Of a stretch of DNA of 32,671 nucleotides, positions 16,661-24,204 are shown one piece after another (position 1 is the first letter of the stretch; each line of letters begins with the position of its first letter). Location of the stretch: assembly GCA_946404865.1 (NCBI GenBank), contig CAMJFC010000033.1:1-32671 (forward strand), read 5' to 3'. The stretch comes from an uncultured Prevotellaceae bacterium. Lineage in GTDB: Bacteria > Bacteroidota > Bacteroidia > Bacteroidales > Bacteroidaceae. The position numbers and the translations under genes were made by a program. The notes under the pieces were generated by a model, which was not told the DNA's origin, did no database searches, and saw nothing but the letters and a program-made list of their open reading frames with translations.

Positions 16661-16708
16661 GGTGTTAGGTGAGAAAGAGATGAGTAAAGAATCACAAGTG
16701 GCAAGTAG

Positions 16709-16728
16709 GGACGCGGCGTGCCGCGTCC
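16709..16728. repeat. GC-rich palindrome, relative of 13776-13793
   Basis: Perfect 9-bp arms, GGACGCGGC and GCCGCGTCC, around GT, in the 119-nt gap between the U32 and zinc-ribbon genes. The arms match the 13776 palindrome except for compensated A/G and T/C changes, which suggests selection for pairing. Confidence 0.8.
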
Positions 16729-16756
16729 GGACACCAGTTACAATAACAGAACAAAT

Positions 16757-17794
16757 ATGAAAACGAGGAAGAACCTATTACAGCGCGTTGCGCAAATCAT
16801 GAGCAGGAGTGTGGTCTTCATGACGCTGCTCGTGCTGATGCTTTGTGCGTTTTCCTCGTGTCGCCACCATCCCACAGCGCAACCCCGTAGTCTCATCGAC
16901 ACGCTGACCATGGGGGTGGACACCAATGCGTTCCGCACGACGCATCATTACGCCCGCAATTATAATTTCCGTGTCAGCAGCGACTCGCTTGAACTCACCA
17001 ACCAGTTGCCGGAGGAGAAGGTGTCGGGCTTGCAAGTCGATTCTTTCGTGGTGGACCGCGACCGGGTGCTGGTGGTGGCTGATATCCGAATTGTCAAAGC
17101 CGACACCATCGACTCGGTGTGGGTGCAACTGGCGCAGGACAATTCCGTCTCGGGATGGGTGAGAGAGGGCGAGATGCTCAGGAATGTGACGCCCGACGAC
17201 CCTGTGTCGCGCTTTATCATGTTCTTCTCCAACCAGCATCACCAGTATTTCCTCTTGTTGCTCATCTTCCTCATCTTGGGCTATACCGTCAGTATGTTGC
17301 GCAAACGGCAGGCTTATATTGTGCATTTCCGTGATATCGCCACCTTCTATCCCACCTCGTTGGCAGTGGTCGTGGCGATAGCGGCGACGGTCTATTCATA
17401 TATCCAACAGCACGACCCGGAGATATGGAGGCATTTCTATTTCCATCCCTTGCTCAATCCCTTGGTCCACCCCTTCCCCTTGGCCGTCTTCTTGGGGTTG
17501 ATGTGGCTGATTCTGGTGCTGACCATCGCATCGGTCGACGACACGTTCCACCATCTTGAACCGATGGAGGCCATCATCTACTTGCTGGGCTTGTTTGGCG
17601 TGTGTGCGTTCAATTATCTTTTCTTCTCCACCGTCACGCACTCCTTCTTAGGTTACCTCCTCTTGGTGGCATACATCGCTTTCGCTGTCTATCAGTATAT
17701 CACACGCATCCGTTCCCCTTATATCTGTGGCAACTGTGGGAAGCAAATCCACAGCAAGGGACGTTGCCCCCACTGCGGTGCCGTCAACGAATAA
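16757..17794 (+). CDS. Membrane protein with SH3-like part and C-terminal zinc ribbon
   Basis: I place the start at ATG 16757 (345 residues), because the longer frame from 16718 has no leader-like N terminus and overlaps the palindrome region. The N terminus is a signal sequence ending in LMLCAFSSC, a possible lipobox with Cys35. Residues about 85-150 end in VWVQLAQDNSVSGWVREGEML, the look of a bacterial SH3 domain. Five membrane segments follow (near 163, 195, 235, 265 and 292). The tail is a CGNCGKQIHSKGRCPHCG zinc ribbon. Five membrane segments after a cleaved lipoprotein signal would put the SH3-like part outside and the ribbon in the cytoplasm. I do not recognise a named function. The gene lies 119 nt after the U32 gene and may be co-transcribed. 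Confidence 0.8.
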   Translation: MKTRKNLLQRVAQIMSRSVVFMTLLVLMLCAFSSCRHHPTAQPRSLIDTLTMGVDTNAFRTTHHYARNYNFRVSSDSLELTNQLPEEKVSGLQVDSFVVDRDRVLVVADIRIVKADTIDSVWVQLAQDNSVSGWVREGEMLRNVTPDDPVSRFIMFFSNQHHQYFLLLLIFLILGYTVSMLRKRQAYIVHFRDIATFYPTSLAVVVAIAATVYSYIQQHDPEIWRHFYFHPLLNPLVHPFPLAVFLGLMWLILVLTIASVDDTFHHLEPMEAIIYLLGLFGVCAFNYLFFSTVTHSFLGYLLLVAYIAFAVYQYITRIRSPYICGNCGKQIHSKGRCPHCGAVNE

Positions 17795-17828
17795 GAAATC
17801 CTCGGTCATCTAATCCTAAAAAATAAGG

Positions 17829-17860
17829 ATTGCACATGTCTATGTAAAGTTGTACCTTTG
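17829..17860 (+). promoter_or_regulatory. Promoter of the TonB-dependent receptor gene
   Basis: ATTG at 17829-17832 and TACCTTTG at 17853-17860 are 20 nt apart, a good Bacteroidetes -33/-7 pair. It lies 17 nt before ATG 17877 and rules out the in-frame TTG at 17850, which is inside the promoter. No Fur-like box is obvious by eye. Confidence 0.75.
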
Positions 17861-17876
17861 CACCGAAATTTCAAAT

Positions 17877-20315
17877 ATGATGAAAAAAATTAGCTTTTTA
17901 ATTCCGGCCATGTTGATGGCTGTGACCACTCAAGCCTTTGCTTTTGAGGCAGTTACGAAAAATGTTATCGTTGTGGATGAACAAGTGACCGACTCGTCTC
18001 GTGTATACGATTTGGATGAGGTCATTGTGGTGTCGCAACCCAAAGAGAATACCTTGCTCAGGCGGCAGCCGGTCAGTTCGGCGATGTTCGACGCTACCGA
18101 GATGCAGCGCATCGGCGTGCGCGACATCCGTGAACTGTCGTCCTACGTGCCGTCGTTCGCCATGCCGCAATATGGCTCGCGCATCACGTCGTCGATGTAT
18201 ATCCGCGGCATCGGTTCGCGCGTGAACAGTCCCGCCGTGGGCATCTATGTCGATGGCATGCCGCTGCTCAGCAAGAGCGCTTTCAATTTCCATACCTACG
18301 AACTGGAGCGCGTGGATGTGCTGCGCGGACCGCAAGGCACACTCTACGGACAGAATACCGAGGGCGGACTGGTGCGTATTTACTCTAAGAGTCCGATGCG
18401 CTATCAGGGCACCGACATCAACCTGGGCATCGGCACCCGTCTGTACCGCAAGGCCGAGGTGGCACATTACCAGAAGGTGTCAGACCACTTCGCATTCAGC
18501 GTCGCCGGGTTCTATAGCGGACAGAACGGATTCTTCCGCAACCAGTTGACAGGCGAGCGGGCCGACAACTACGACGAGGCGGGCGGCAAACTGCGCATGA
18601 TGTTCGACATCACACGCAAGGTGAGTGCCGACTATGTGGCCGACTACCAGTATGTGCGGCAAAACGGATTCCCATACGGCGTGATGGATCAGCAGAGCGG
18701 CGAGACGGCACAGCCATCGACCAACTATCAGAACAACTACCGCCGCAATGCCTTCAATACGGCATTCAACCTGAAGGTGGCAGGCCGTGGCTTCGACTTC
18801 TTCTCCACCACCTCGTATCAGTATCTGAAAGACTATATGCTGATGGACCAAGACTACTTGCCCGAGGATTATATGCACTTGGAGCAGCGGCAGTTTCAGA
18901 ATGCTTTCTCGCAGGAGTTTGTCTTCAAAAGCCGTAACAACAGCCGATGGCATTGGACGGTAGGTGCCTACGGGTCTTATACATGGCTCAAGACGTGGGC
19001 TCCCGTCTATTTCGGCGACGGCATCACCGCACCCATCGCCGGCGGCATACAGACGGCGATGTACAACGCCATGGTGCAGTCGATGGCCGGGCGCATGGCG
19101 CAGCAGGGACTGCCACCGGCAGCGGCCGAGGCGGCTGCCAAGCAGGCCATTGAGCGGGCCGGCGGCGTGGCGATGGAGGTGACGATGCACGTGCCGGGCC
19201 TGTTTCATACACCACAGTATAATATCGCATTCTTCCATGAGTCGAACATCGACCTGGCCGACCGCCTGACGGCCACTCTCGGACTGCGCTACGACCACAG
19301 CCATGTGGGTGTGGAGTACGACACCGAGGCCGCTATGGCCATGACTGCCCATGTGATGGGCACCGATGCCACCTATGTGCTCTCGTCACTCTTGCAGCAC
19401 GAGGAGCACAACGACTACGACCAACTGCTGCCTAAGTTCGGACTCACCTACCGTTTCGGCGACGACGGCAGTAATGTCTATGCCACGGTGAGCAAGGGCT
19501 ACAGGGCCGGAGGGTTCAATTTCCAGATGTTTTCGGATGTGCTGCAAACGGAGTTGAACGCCAACTCGCAAAAAGCCATGCGCGGCAGTTATGATGTGCC
19601 GCACACCGAGCAAGACTACGATAATATCCGCGAGACGATCGCATATAAACCCGAGGTGAGCTGGAACTATGAGTTCGGCACCCATCTCAACCTCTTCGAC
19701 CGCTCTATGCAGCTCGACTTCAGCGGCTTCTACATGCAGGTGCGCAACCAGCAGCTCACGGTCATGGCCGGCGACTATGGTTTCGGACGTATGATGGTGA
19801 ATGCCGGCAAGAGCTACAGCTGCGGCATAGAGGCATCACTGCGCGGACATCTGATCGCCGACCACCTGTCGTGGTCGGCGGGCTATGGCTACACCCGTGC
19901 CGTGTTTAAGGAATATACCGACCAAGTCAACGTGGGTGGGGTGGAGCAGACGGTGGATTACAAAGACAAGTATGTGCCATACGTGCCGATGCACACCTTC
20001 AATGCCGCGGCCGACTACCGTTTTGACTTCACGACTGGTGCGCTCAAGGCTGTCACTGTGGGGGCTAATGTCTATGGTCTGGGCAAGACATGGTGGGACG
20101 AGGCCAACACCTGCGGACAGGACGTGTATGCTGTGCTTGGCGCCCATGCCGATGCCGACTTCGGGTGGCTCTGCGTCAGTCTGTGGGGTCGCAATCTGAC
20201 CGACACACGCTATAATACCTTTGCCGTGCCCTCGGCTGCCTCTGGCACCCCGTATTATTTCGCACAGCGGGGCAATCCCATCCAGGCGGGTGTGGACCTG
20301 AAAATACATTTCTAA
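17877..20315 (+). CDS. TonB-dependent outer-membrane receptor
   Basis: ATG 17877 (or 17880) gives 813 residues with a signal peptide ending in TQAFA. A TonB-box-like segment (YDLDEVIVVSQ near 48) is followed by the plug domain (DIRELSSYVPSF, SSMYIRGIGSR, VDVLRGPQGTLYGQNTEGG near 160). The 22-strand-type barrel contains TLGLRYDHSH, VSKGYRAGGFNFQ and NLTDTRYN, and the protein ends in the outer-membrane Phe (DLKIHF). It lacks the N-terminal carboxypeptidase-like domain of SusC proteins and has no SusD partner, so it resembles siderophore or other iron/small-molecule receptors. The substrate is unknown. An Ala/Met/Gln-rich helical insert near 400-440 lies in what should be an extracellular loop. 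It is transcribed alone and converges on the export operon. Confidence 0.95.
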   Translation: MMKKISFLIPAMLMAVTTQAFAFEAVTKNVIVVDEQVTDSSRVYDLDEVIVVSQPKENTLLRRQPVSSAMFDATEMQRIGVRDIRELSSYVPSFAMPQYGSRITSSMYIRGIGSRVNSPAVGIYVDGMPLLSKSAFNFHTYELERVDVLRGPQGTLYGQNTEGGLVRIYSKSPMRYQGTDINLGIGTRLYRKAEVAHYQKVSDHFAFSVAGFYSGQNGFFRNQLTGERADNYDEAGGKLRMMFDITRKVSADYVADYQYVRQNGFPYGVMDQQSGETAQPSTNYQNNYRRNAFNTAFNLKVAGRGFDFFSTTSYQYLKDYMLMDQDYLPEDYMHLEQRQFQNAFSQEFVFKSRNNSRWHWTVGAYGSYTWLKTWAPVYFGDGITAPIAGGIQTAMYNAMVQSMAGRMAQQGLPPAAAEAAAKQAIERAGGVAMEVTMHVPGLFHTPQYNIAFFHESNIDLADRLTATLGLRYDHSHVGVEYDTEAAMAMTAHVMGTDATYVLSSLLQHEEHNDYDQLLPKFGLTYRFGDDGSNVYATVSKGYRAGGFNFQMFSDVLQTELNANSQKAMRGSYDVPHTEQDYDNIRETIAYKPEVSWNYEFGTHLNLFDRSMQLDFSGFYMQVRNQQLTVMAGDYGFGRMMVNAGKSYSCGIEASLRGHLIADHLSWSAGYGYTRAVFKEYTDQVNVGGVEQTVDYKDKYVPYVPMHTFNAAADYRFDFTTGALKAVTVGANVYGLGKTWWDEANTCGQDVYAVLGAHADADFGWLCVSLWGRNLTDTRYNTFAVPSAASGTPYYFAQRGNPIQAGVDLKIHF

Positions 20316-20316
20316 A

Positions 20317-20350
20317 GGTTGAGGGTTTAGGGTTTAGGGCTTAGGGTTGA
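20317..20350. repeat. TTTAGGG/TTGAGGG heptamer array after the TonB receptor
   Basis: Units TTGAGGG, TTTAGGG twice, CTTAGGG and TTGAGTG in 7-bp register start just after the stop codon, G-rich on the sense strand. The look is telomere-like but the array is short, degenerate and internal. Confidence 0.85.
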
Positions 20351-20371
20351 GTGTTCTACACGGGGCTCTCC

Positions 20372-20428
20372 AGATTTTCTGGATTCTCCGGGTTTTCCGG
20401 ATTTTCCGGATTCTCTGGGTTTTCCGGG
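20372..20428. repeat. 9-bp tandem array GGATTTTCC / GGGTTTTCC
   Basis: Five good units (GGATTCTCC, GGGTTTTCC, GGATTTTCC, GGATTCTCT, GGGTTTTCC at 20381-20425) plus a degenerate one before them. The unit is related to the minus-strand reading of the repeat inside the ABC-F gene. The open frame it creates (SGF repeats) is not a gene. Confidence 0.85.
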
Positions 20429-20440
20429 TGGTGCTCGGAG

Positions 20441-20558
20441 CATATCTCCTGCCCCTTGCTCCTTGCCCCCTGCCCCAAAACTATTCTCTTACCTCTTACC
20501 TCTCACCTCTTACCTCTAAATAGACATATCTCCTGCCCCTTGCTCCTTGCCTCCTGCC
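20441..20558. repeat. Composite heptamer repeat, two partial copies
   Basis: From 20441, CATATCTC leads into CTGCCCC, TTGCTCC, TTGCCCC and CTGCCCC (20449-20476, exact 7-bp register). Then come ACTATTCTC and TTACCTC, TTACCTC, TCACCTC, TTACCTC (20489-20516). A second copy of the first part starts at 20525 inside the 3' end of the permease gene. The same modules, in the same order, are at 23006-23068. Confidence 0.85.
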
Positions 20559-21784
20559 TCCATAGAATCCTCTTTCATCCTTTCAATGGCGTTTTTGCGC
20601 GCATTGATAATCTGGAAGCGATACACCAGACAGGTGGCCAGGAAATAGACCGCCACTTGCAACCACAGCATCTGGTATTCCGACTGCACGTCGGCAAGGG
20701 TGCCTCCCATGGTGCTCAGGCGCACAAAACCGCGGATGCCGAATGTCGAGGGGATGAGATAGCCGATGCCCTGCCATACGCTGGGGATGGCGCTCTGTGG
20801 CCACGATACGCCGGAGAGGAACAGAAACGGCACTGAGGTGAACACCACCAGCAGCATCACATTCTCACGGTAGCGTGTCAGGCACGACAGCATCATGCCA
20901 AAGAAGATACACGCCAAGATATAGGGCACCATCAACCCGAATAAGTCGGAGCGGTGTACAATAGAGGTGAATCCGAACAGCCTGGGTACCACCAGCGTCA
21001 GGTAGGTTCCCAAGACGGCGTAAATCATGACGTAGCACATTGACTTGCCGAAGACGATGCGGAAGATGCCGTTGTAGTGGCGGCTCACGGGCACCAAGTC
21101 GCCGAAGGCATTGCGCTCGCGTGCCGTGCCGGCTGCCAGACCGATGCCTAGGAGCAGCGTCTGCTGGATAATCAGCACCAGCACCGCCGGCAGGATCGAG
21201 TTGCCGTAGCCGCCCGTGGTGTTGAAGATGGGCACCTCTTCAAATTCGAGCGGTTGGGTGAGTATCTCGTCTTCGCGTGCCGTGGCATTGCCCGAGAGGC
21301 GCACTTGTATTTCTTTGTTCATCTGCTGCGATACCGACATGGCCGACTGATAGATGGCCTTATAGGTGAGCATCAGGCTCATGTCGCAATACAGGCTCAC
21401 AGTGGCGGGCTGCATGCGCATCAGCTGTGTCTCGAAGTTGGGAGGGAAATAGATGGCACCATGCACCTCTTGGCTGGCTATCTGGTCTCTGGCCTCTTCG
21501 ATGCTGTTGCTGTAGGCTGCCACCCGCACTTCTGGCGAGGCATCGATCTTGCGGATGAAATCGCGGCTCATGTGGCTGTGCGACTGGTCGATCACCGTCA
21601 CGGTCACTTCGCGCACCACCTCGTTGTTGTAGGCCCATGAGTACAGCAGTGGATAGAAGATGGGCACGACAAAGCAGAAGATGATGACACCCTCGTCTTT
21701 GATGAAGGCTTTCATCTCCTCGCGCCAGATATAGCACATGTCGTGTATGCCTTCGCGGATGGTTTGTATGAGTCCGTTCGCCAT
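20516..21784 (-). CDS. ABC-2 type transporter permease (distal)
   Basis: This 422-residue inner-membrane protein follows the YbhR/YhhJ-type ABC-2 permease plan. There is one N-terminal membrane helix (GVIIFCFVVPIFYPLLYSWAY near 33), a large periplasmic domain (about 60-200), and five to six C-terminal helices with LPAVLVLIIQQTLLLGIGLAAGTARER and FLFLSGVSWPQSAIPS. Such permeases work in pairs with an ATPase, a HlyD-type adaptor and TolC to export drugs or lipids. It is the last gene of a minus-strand operon, 4 nt after its sister permease. The last 13 residues (GGKEQGAGDMSI) and the stop codon come from an intergenic repeat, so the ancestral end was probably near ERMKEDSM. Confidence 0.93.
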   Translation of the reverse strand: MANGLIQTIREGIHDMCYIWREEMKAFIKDEGVIIFCFVVPIFYPLLYSWAYNNEVVREVTVTVIDQSHSHMSRDFIRKIDASPEVRVAAYSNSIEEARDQIASQEVHGAIYFPPNFETQLMRMQPATVSLYCDMSLMLTYKAIYQSAMSVSQQMNKEIQVRLSGNATAREDEILTQPLEFEEVPIFNTTGGYGNSILPAVLVLIIQQTLLLGIGLAAGTARERNAFGDLVPVSRHYNGIFRIVFGKSMCYVMIYAVLGTYLTLVVPRLFGFTSIVHRSDLFGLMVPYILACIFFGMMLSCLTRYRENVMLLVVFTSVPFLFLSGVSWPQSAIPSVWQGIGYLIPSTFGIRGFVRLSTMGGTLADVQSEYQMLWLQVAVYFLATCLVYRFQIINARKNAIERMKEDSMEAGGKEQGAGDMSI

Positions 21785-21788
21785 AGGT

Positions 21789-22949
21789 TCAGGGGATATA
21801 TTCGTATTCTAACATGGCCTTGCGCATGCGGTGCAACACCAGTAAGGGCAGGGCGGCAAAGACGGTGAGCGCCACCACGTAAAACCATGCGTAGTGCAGG
21901 GCGTAGCCGTTGAACACGGCTATCTGGTTAAACATATAATAGTGGCGCAGGGGGAAGAGGTACGACAGCGCCTCGATGGGGGTGTCCATGGCAAATACGG
22001 GGAAGGTGCCGCCCGCGGTGGTGAAGCTGAGCACGCCCCACAGCGAGCAGATGCTCATCGACATGCGCAGCGAGGGCATCAGACCGAAGGCGAAGGCGCC
22101 GAAACCCTGAGAGGCCAGGATGGAGAGAATGCCCAGCAGCACGATGTTGCCCGTGGCCCCTTGGTGGGGGAAGTGGAGCACGCCATAGATATAGTAGAAA
22201 TAGCCGAACATGATGGCGACGAAGATAAGAAACTGCGGCAGCAGCTTGCCGGTCAGGGCTATCGCCATGTTGCCGTCGGCCATCTCTAACCATTGCTTCG
22301 AACGGTTAAATTTCAGTTCGGTACCGATGCTGTAGGCGGTGATGAGCAAGACGAAGAGCAGCAGGCAGCCCGGTATGAGCACCGTGCTCAGGTAGTAGTT
22401 GTAGTTGCCCCACGGGTTGCCTATGGCATGAAGGTCGATGCGGATGGGTTGCAGGAAGGTAGTGATCTGCTCTGGCGTATAGCCACGTGCCCGCATGGTG
22501 GCCTGACCCACGCCGGCGCTGCCCAGCGTCGATACCGTCTTCAGGTCGCGGAAGAGCAGTCCGCCCGCCATCAGTGTGGTGTTGCTGTAGTAGAAAGATA
22601 TCTTGGGTTGCCGCTGAGCCAGCAGTTGGTCGGTCGTGCCCTTGGGCAGGTAGAGGAAGGCGTAAATCTCATTGCGCTGGATGGCGCTGCGGGCATCGTT
22701 GATGTCGGTATAGTGACCCACCACTTTCGACGACTGAAAAGAGTCGAGGCGGCGGATGAGCGACCGCGTGGTCGAGGTGTTGTCCTCATCCACCACGCCC
22801 ACGGGCATCTCCTGCGGCAGTCCGTCGCCCATCACCGATGTGAAGAACACCACGACGACCACGGGGAAGATCACCATGCAAAACAAGTAGATGTGGTTCC
22901 GTCGCAGGTTGCCGCATTCTCTCAGTGCTATGTTCCAGATTCTTTTCAA
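21789..22949 (-). CDS. ABC-2 type transporter permease (proximal)
   Basis: The 386-residue permease is homologous in plan to its neighbour. It has an N-terminal helix (HIYLFCMVIFPVVVVVFFTSV near 19), a periplasmic domain with NTSTTRSLIRRLDSF and FYYSNTTLMAGG, and then the ABC-2 helix bundle with STVLIPGCLLLFVLLITAYSIGTELK and the SFTTAGGTFPVFAMDTPIEALSYLFPLRHYY block. It probably forms a heterodimer with the product of 20516-21784, from which it is separated by 4 nt. No ATP-binding subunit is encoded in the cluster. The 123-nt gap to hlyD is filled with repeats. Confidence 0.93.
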   Translation of the reverse strand: MKRIWNIALRECGNLRRNHIYLFCMVIFPVVVVVFFTSVMGDGLPQEMPVGVVDEDNTSTTRSLIRRLDSFQSSKVVGHYTDINDARSAIQRNEIYAFLYLPKGTTDQLLAQRQPKISFYYSNTTLMAGGLLFRDLKTVSTLGSAGVGQATMRARGYTPEQITTFLQPIRIDLHAIGNPWGNYNYYLSTVLIPGCLLLFVLLITAYSIGTELKFNRSKQWLEMADGNMAIALTGKLLPQFLIFVAIMFGYFYYIYGVLHFPHQGATGNIVLLGILSILASQGFGAFAFGLMPSLRMSMSICSLWGVLSFTTAGGTFPVFAMDTPIEALSYLFPLRHYYMFNQIAVFNGYALHYAWFYVVALTVFAALPLLVLHRMRKAMLEYEYIP

Positions 22950-22970
22950 AGATTCTTTTTTCCTATTTTG

Positions 22971-23068
22971 TTGAGTGTTTAGTGTTGAGTGTTTAGTGTT
23001 CGTGGCATATCTCCTGCCCCTTGCTCCCAGACTATTCTCTTACCTCTTACCTCTCACCTCTTACCTCT
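22971..23068. repeat. Heptamer tracts between hlyD and permease
   Basis: TTGAGTG and TTTAGTG alternate in 7-bp steps at 22973-23000. The composite module follows (CATATCTCCTGCCCCTTGC from 23006, then ACTATTCTC plus TTACCTC/TCACCTC units to 23068). On the sense strand of the operon the order is G/A-rich after hlyD, then C/A-rich before the permease. Confidence 0.85.
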
Positions 23069-23072
23069 ATAA

Positions 23073-24056
23073 TCATTTAATCACCAGCGACATGCCGGGT
23101 CTGAGGCCTTCGAACGCTTTCTCGGGATGAGCCTTCACCTCAAAGGTCTTCAGGTCGTATTGTCCGCTGCTCTTCGTCGCCTTCCATGTGGCGTATGAGC
23201 CCATGTCCTTGATATTAAACACTTTCAACGTCACATTCTTGTCGAACGCGGGTACGTAGGCGGTCAGTGTGTCGCCCACTTTCAATCCTTTCAACTGGTC
23301 TTCGCGCACATTGAAGGCTCCCCACACCTCGTCCATCATCGAGATGGTCATGATGGGCGATCCCGTGCCCACCAGTTCACCCACCTTGGGGTAGATGCTG
23401 CTCACCTCGCCGTCGGCCTGTGCCACCTGAATGGTCTCGCGCAGGTATGAGTTCACCTCTTGTATGGCGCCCCGGGCCTGGTTCACCTTGGCTGCGGCAG
23501 CGCGTTTCTCCTCCTGTCGGGCTCCGTTCACCGCCATGTCGTACTGGCTCTTGGCGGCTTTGGCCTGTGCTTGTGCGGCCTGGTATTGTGCCAGCACCTC
23601 GTCGCGCTTCTGTGCAGTCACCACGCCTTCGTCGTAGAGGCGCTGGATGCGCTCGTACGATTTTTTGGTGATGTCCACGCCCACCTCGGCCTGTTGCCAC
23701 AGTTGTTTGGCACCGGCTATCTGTTCCTGGCGCGCGCCGGCCTCTGCCATGTCGCTCATGGCCGATGCAGCCTGCTCCAGGCTCTGCACCTGTGTCTTCT
23801 TGGCGTTCACCTCAGGTGCTTCGAGTATGGCCACGGTATCACCGGCGTGCACGAAGTCGCCCTCTTTGACCCTTATCTCAAGAATCCTTCCGGGCACCTT
23901 GCTCGAGACGCGATATTCCTCTACCTCTACCTGTCCTTGTATGACATCTTCACTGCGGTCGATGGTCAGGTATCCGATGACGGCCACAGTGGCCACGACG
24001 GCCACAAATCCGATGATGGCCAGCAGGATGTTGTTGTGTTGTGTTTTCTTTGACAT
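23073..24056 (-). CDS. HlyD family periplasmic adaptor
   Basis: This 327-residue membrane-fusion protein has one N-terminal membrane anchor (NILLAIIGFVAVVATVAVIGYL, 9-30). A lipoyl-like half-motif follows (SSKVPGRILEIRVKEGDFVHAGDTVAILEAP near 50). A coiled-coil hairpin rich in Ala/Gln/Lys (about 80-195) and the second lipoyl half and beta-barrel (DGEVSSIYPKVGELVGTGSPIMTISMMDEVWGAFNVRE near 215) come next. It links an inner-membrane pump to the TolC channel. In the operon it sits between tolC and two ABC-2 permeases, as in YbhG-FSR and YhiI-RbbA-YhhJ systems. The length is normal and it looks intact. Confidence 0.94.
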   Translation of the reverse strand: MSKKTQHNNILLAIIGFVAVVATVAVIGYLTIDRSEDVIQGQVEVEEYRVSSKVPGRILEIRVKEGDFVHAGDTVAILEAPEVNAKKTQVQSLEQAASAMSDMAEAGARQEQIAGAKQLWQQAEVGVDITKKSYERIQRLYDEGVVTAQKRDEVLAQYQAAQAQAKAAKSQYDMAVNGARQEEKRAAAAKVNQARGAIQEVNSYLRETIQVAQADGEVSSIYPKVGELVGTGSPIMTISMMDEVWGAFNVREDQLKGLKVGDTLTAYVPAFDKNVTLKVFNIKDMGSYATWKATKSSGQYDLKTFEVKAHPEKAFEGLRPGMSLVIK

Positions 24057-24079
24057 ATTGTATGCTCTTTCGTTTAATG

Positions 24080-24204
24080 TTGGAGTTTAGGAGTTTAGGA
24101 GCTCGGGACAGCTCACCTCTTACCTCTCACCTCTCACCTCTAAAACATCATATCTCCTGCCCCTTGCTCCCTGCCCCTTGCCCCTCAGCTTACCTCTCAC
24201 CTCT
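24080..24204. repeat. Repeat tracts between tolC and hlyD
   Basis: In plus-strand order: GAGTTTAG units (8 bp) from about 24084, TTACCTC/TCACCTC heptamers 24112-24142, CATATCTCCTGCCCCTTGC with further CTGCCCC/TTGCCCC units 24149-24184, and TTACCTCTCACCTCT 24190-24204. The last part is inside the tolC coding sequence. The modules are those of 20441 and 23006 in a different order. Confidence 0.85.

Noticed and set aside
16718..16756. Upstream start for the zinc-ribbon protein
   Set aside because: It overlaps the palindrome at 16709-16728 and puts 13 residues before a normal signal sequence.
17850..17876. Upstream TTG start for the TonB receptor
   Set aside because: It lies inside the promoter; ATG 17877 gives a normal signal peptide.
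20317..20350. TTTAGGG units look like a plant-type telomere repeat
   Set aside because: Only a few degenerate units, inside a chromosome region with genes on both sides, and one of several heptamer families here.
20351..20836. Frame starting with SGF repeats
   Set aside because: Made by the 9-bp array and the antisense of the permease gene; no RBS or family match.
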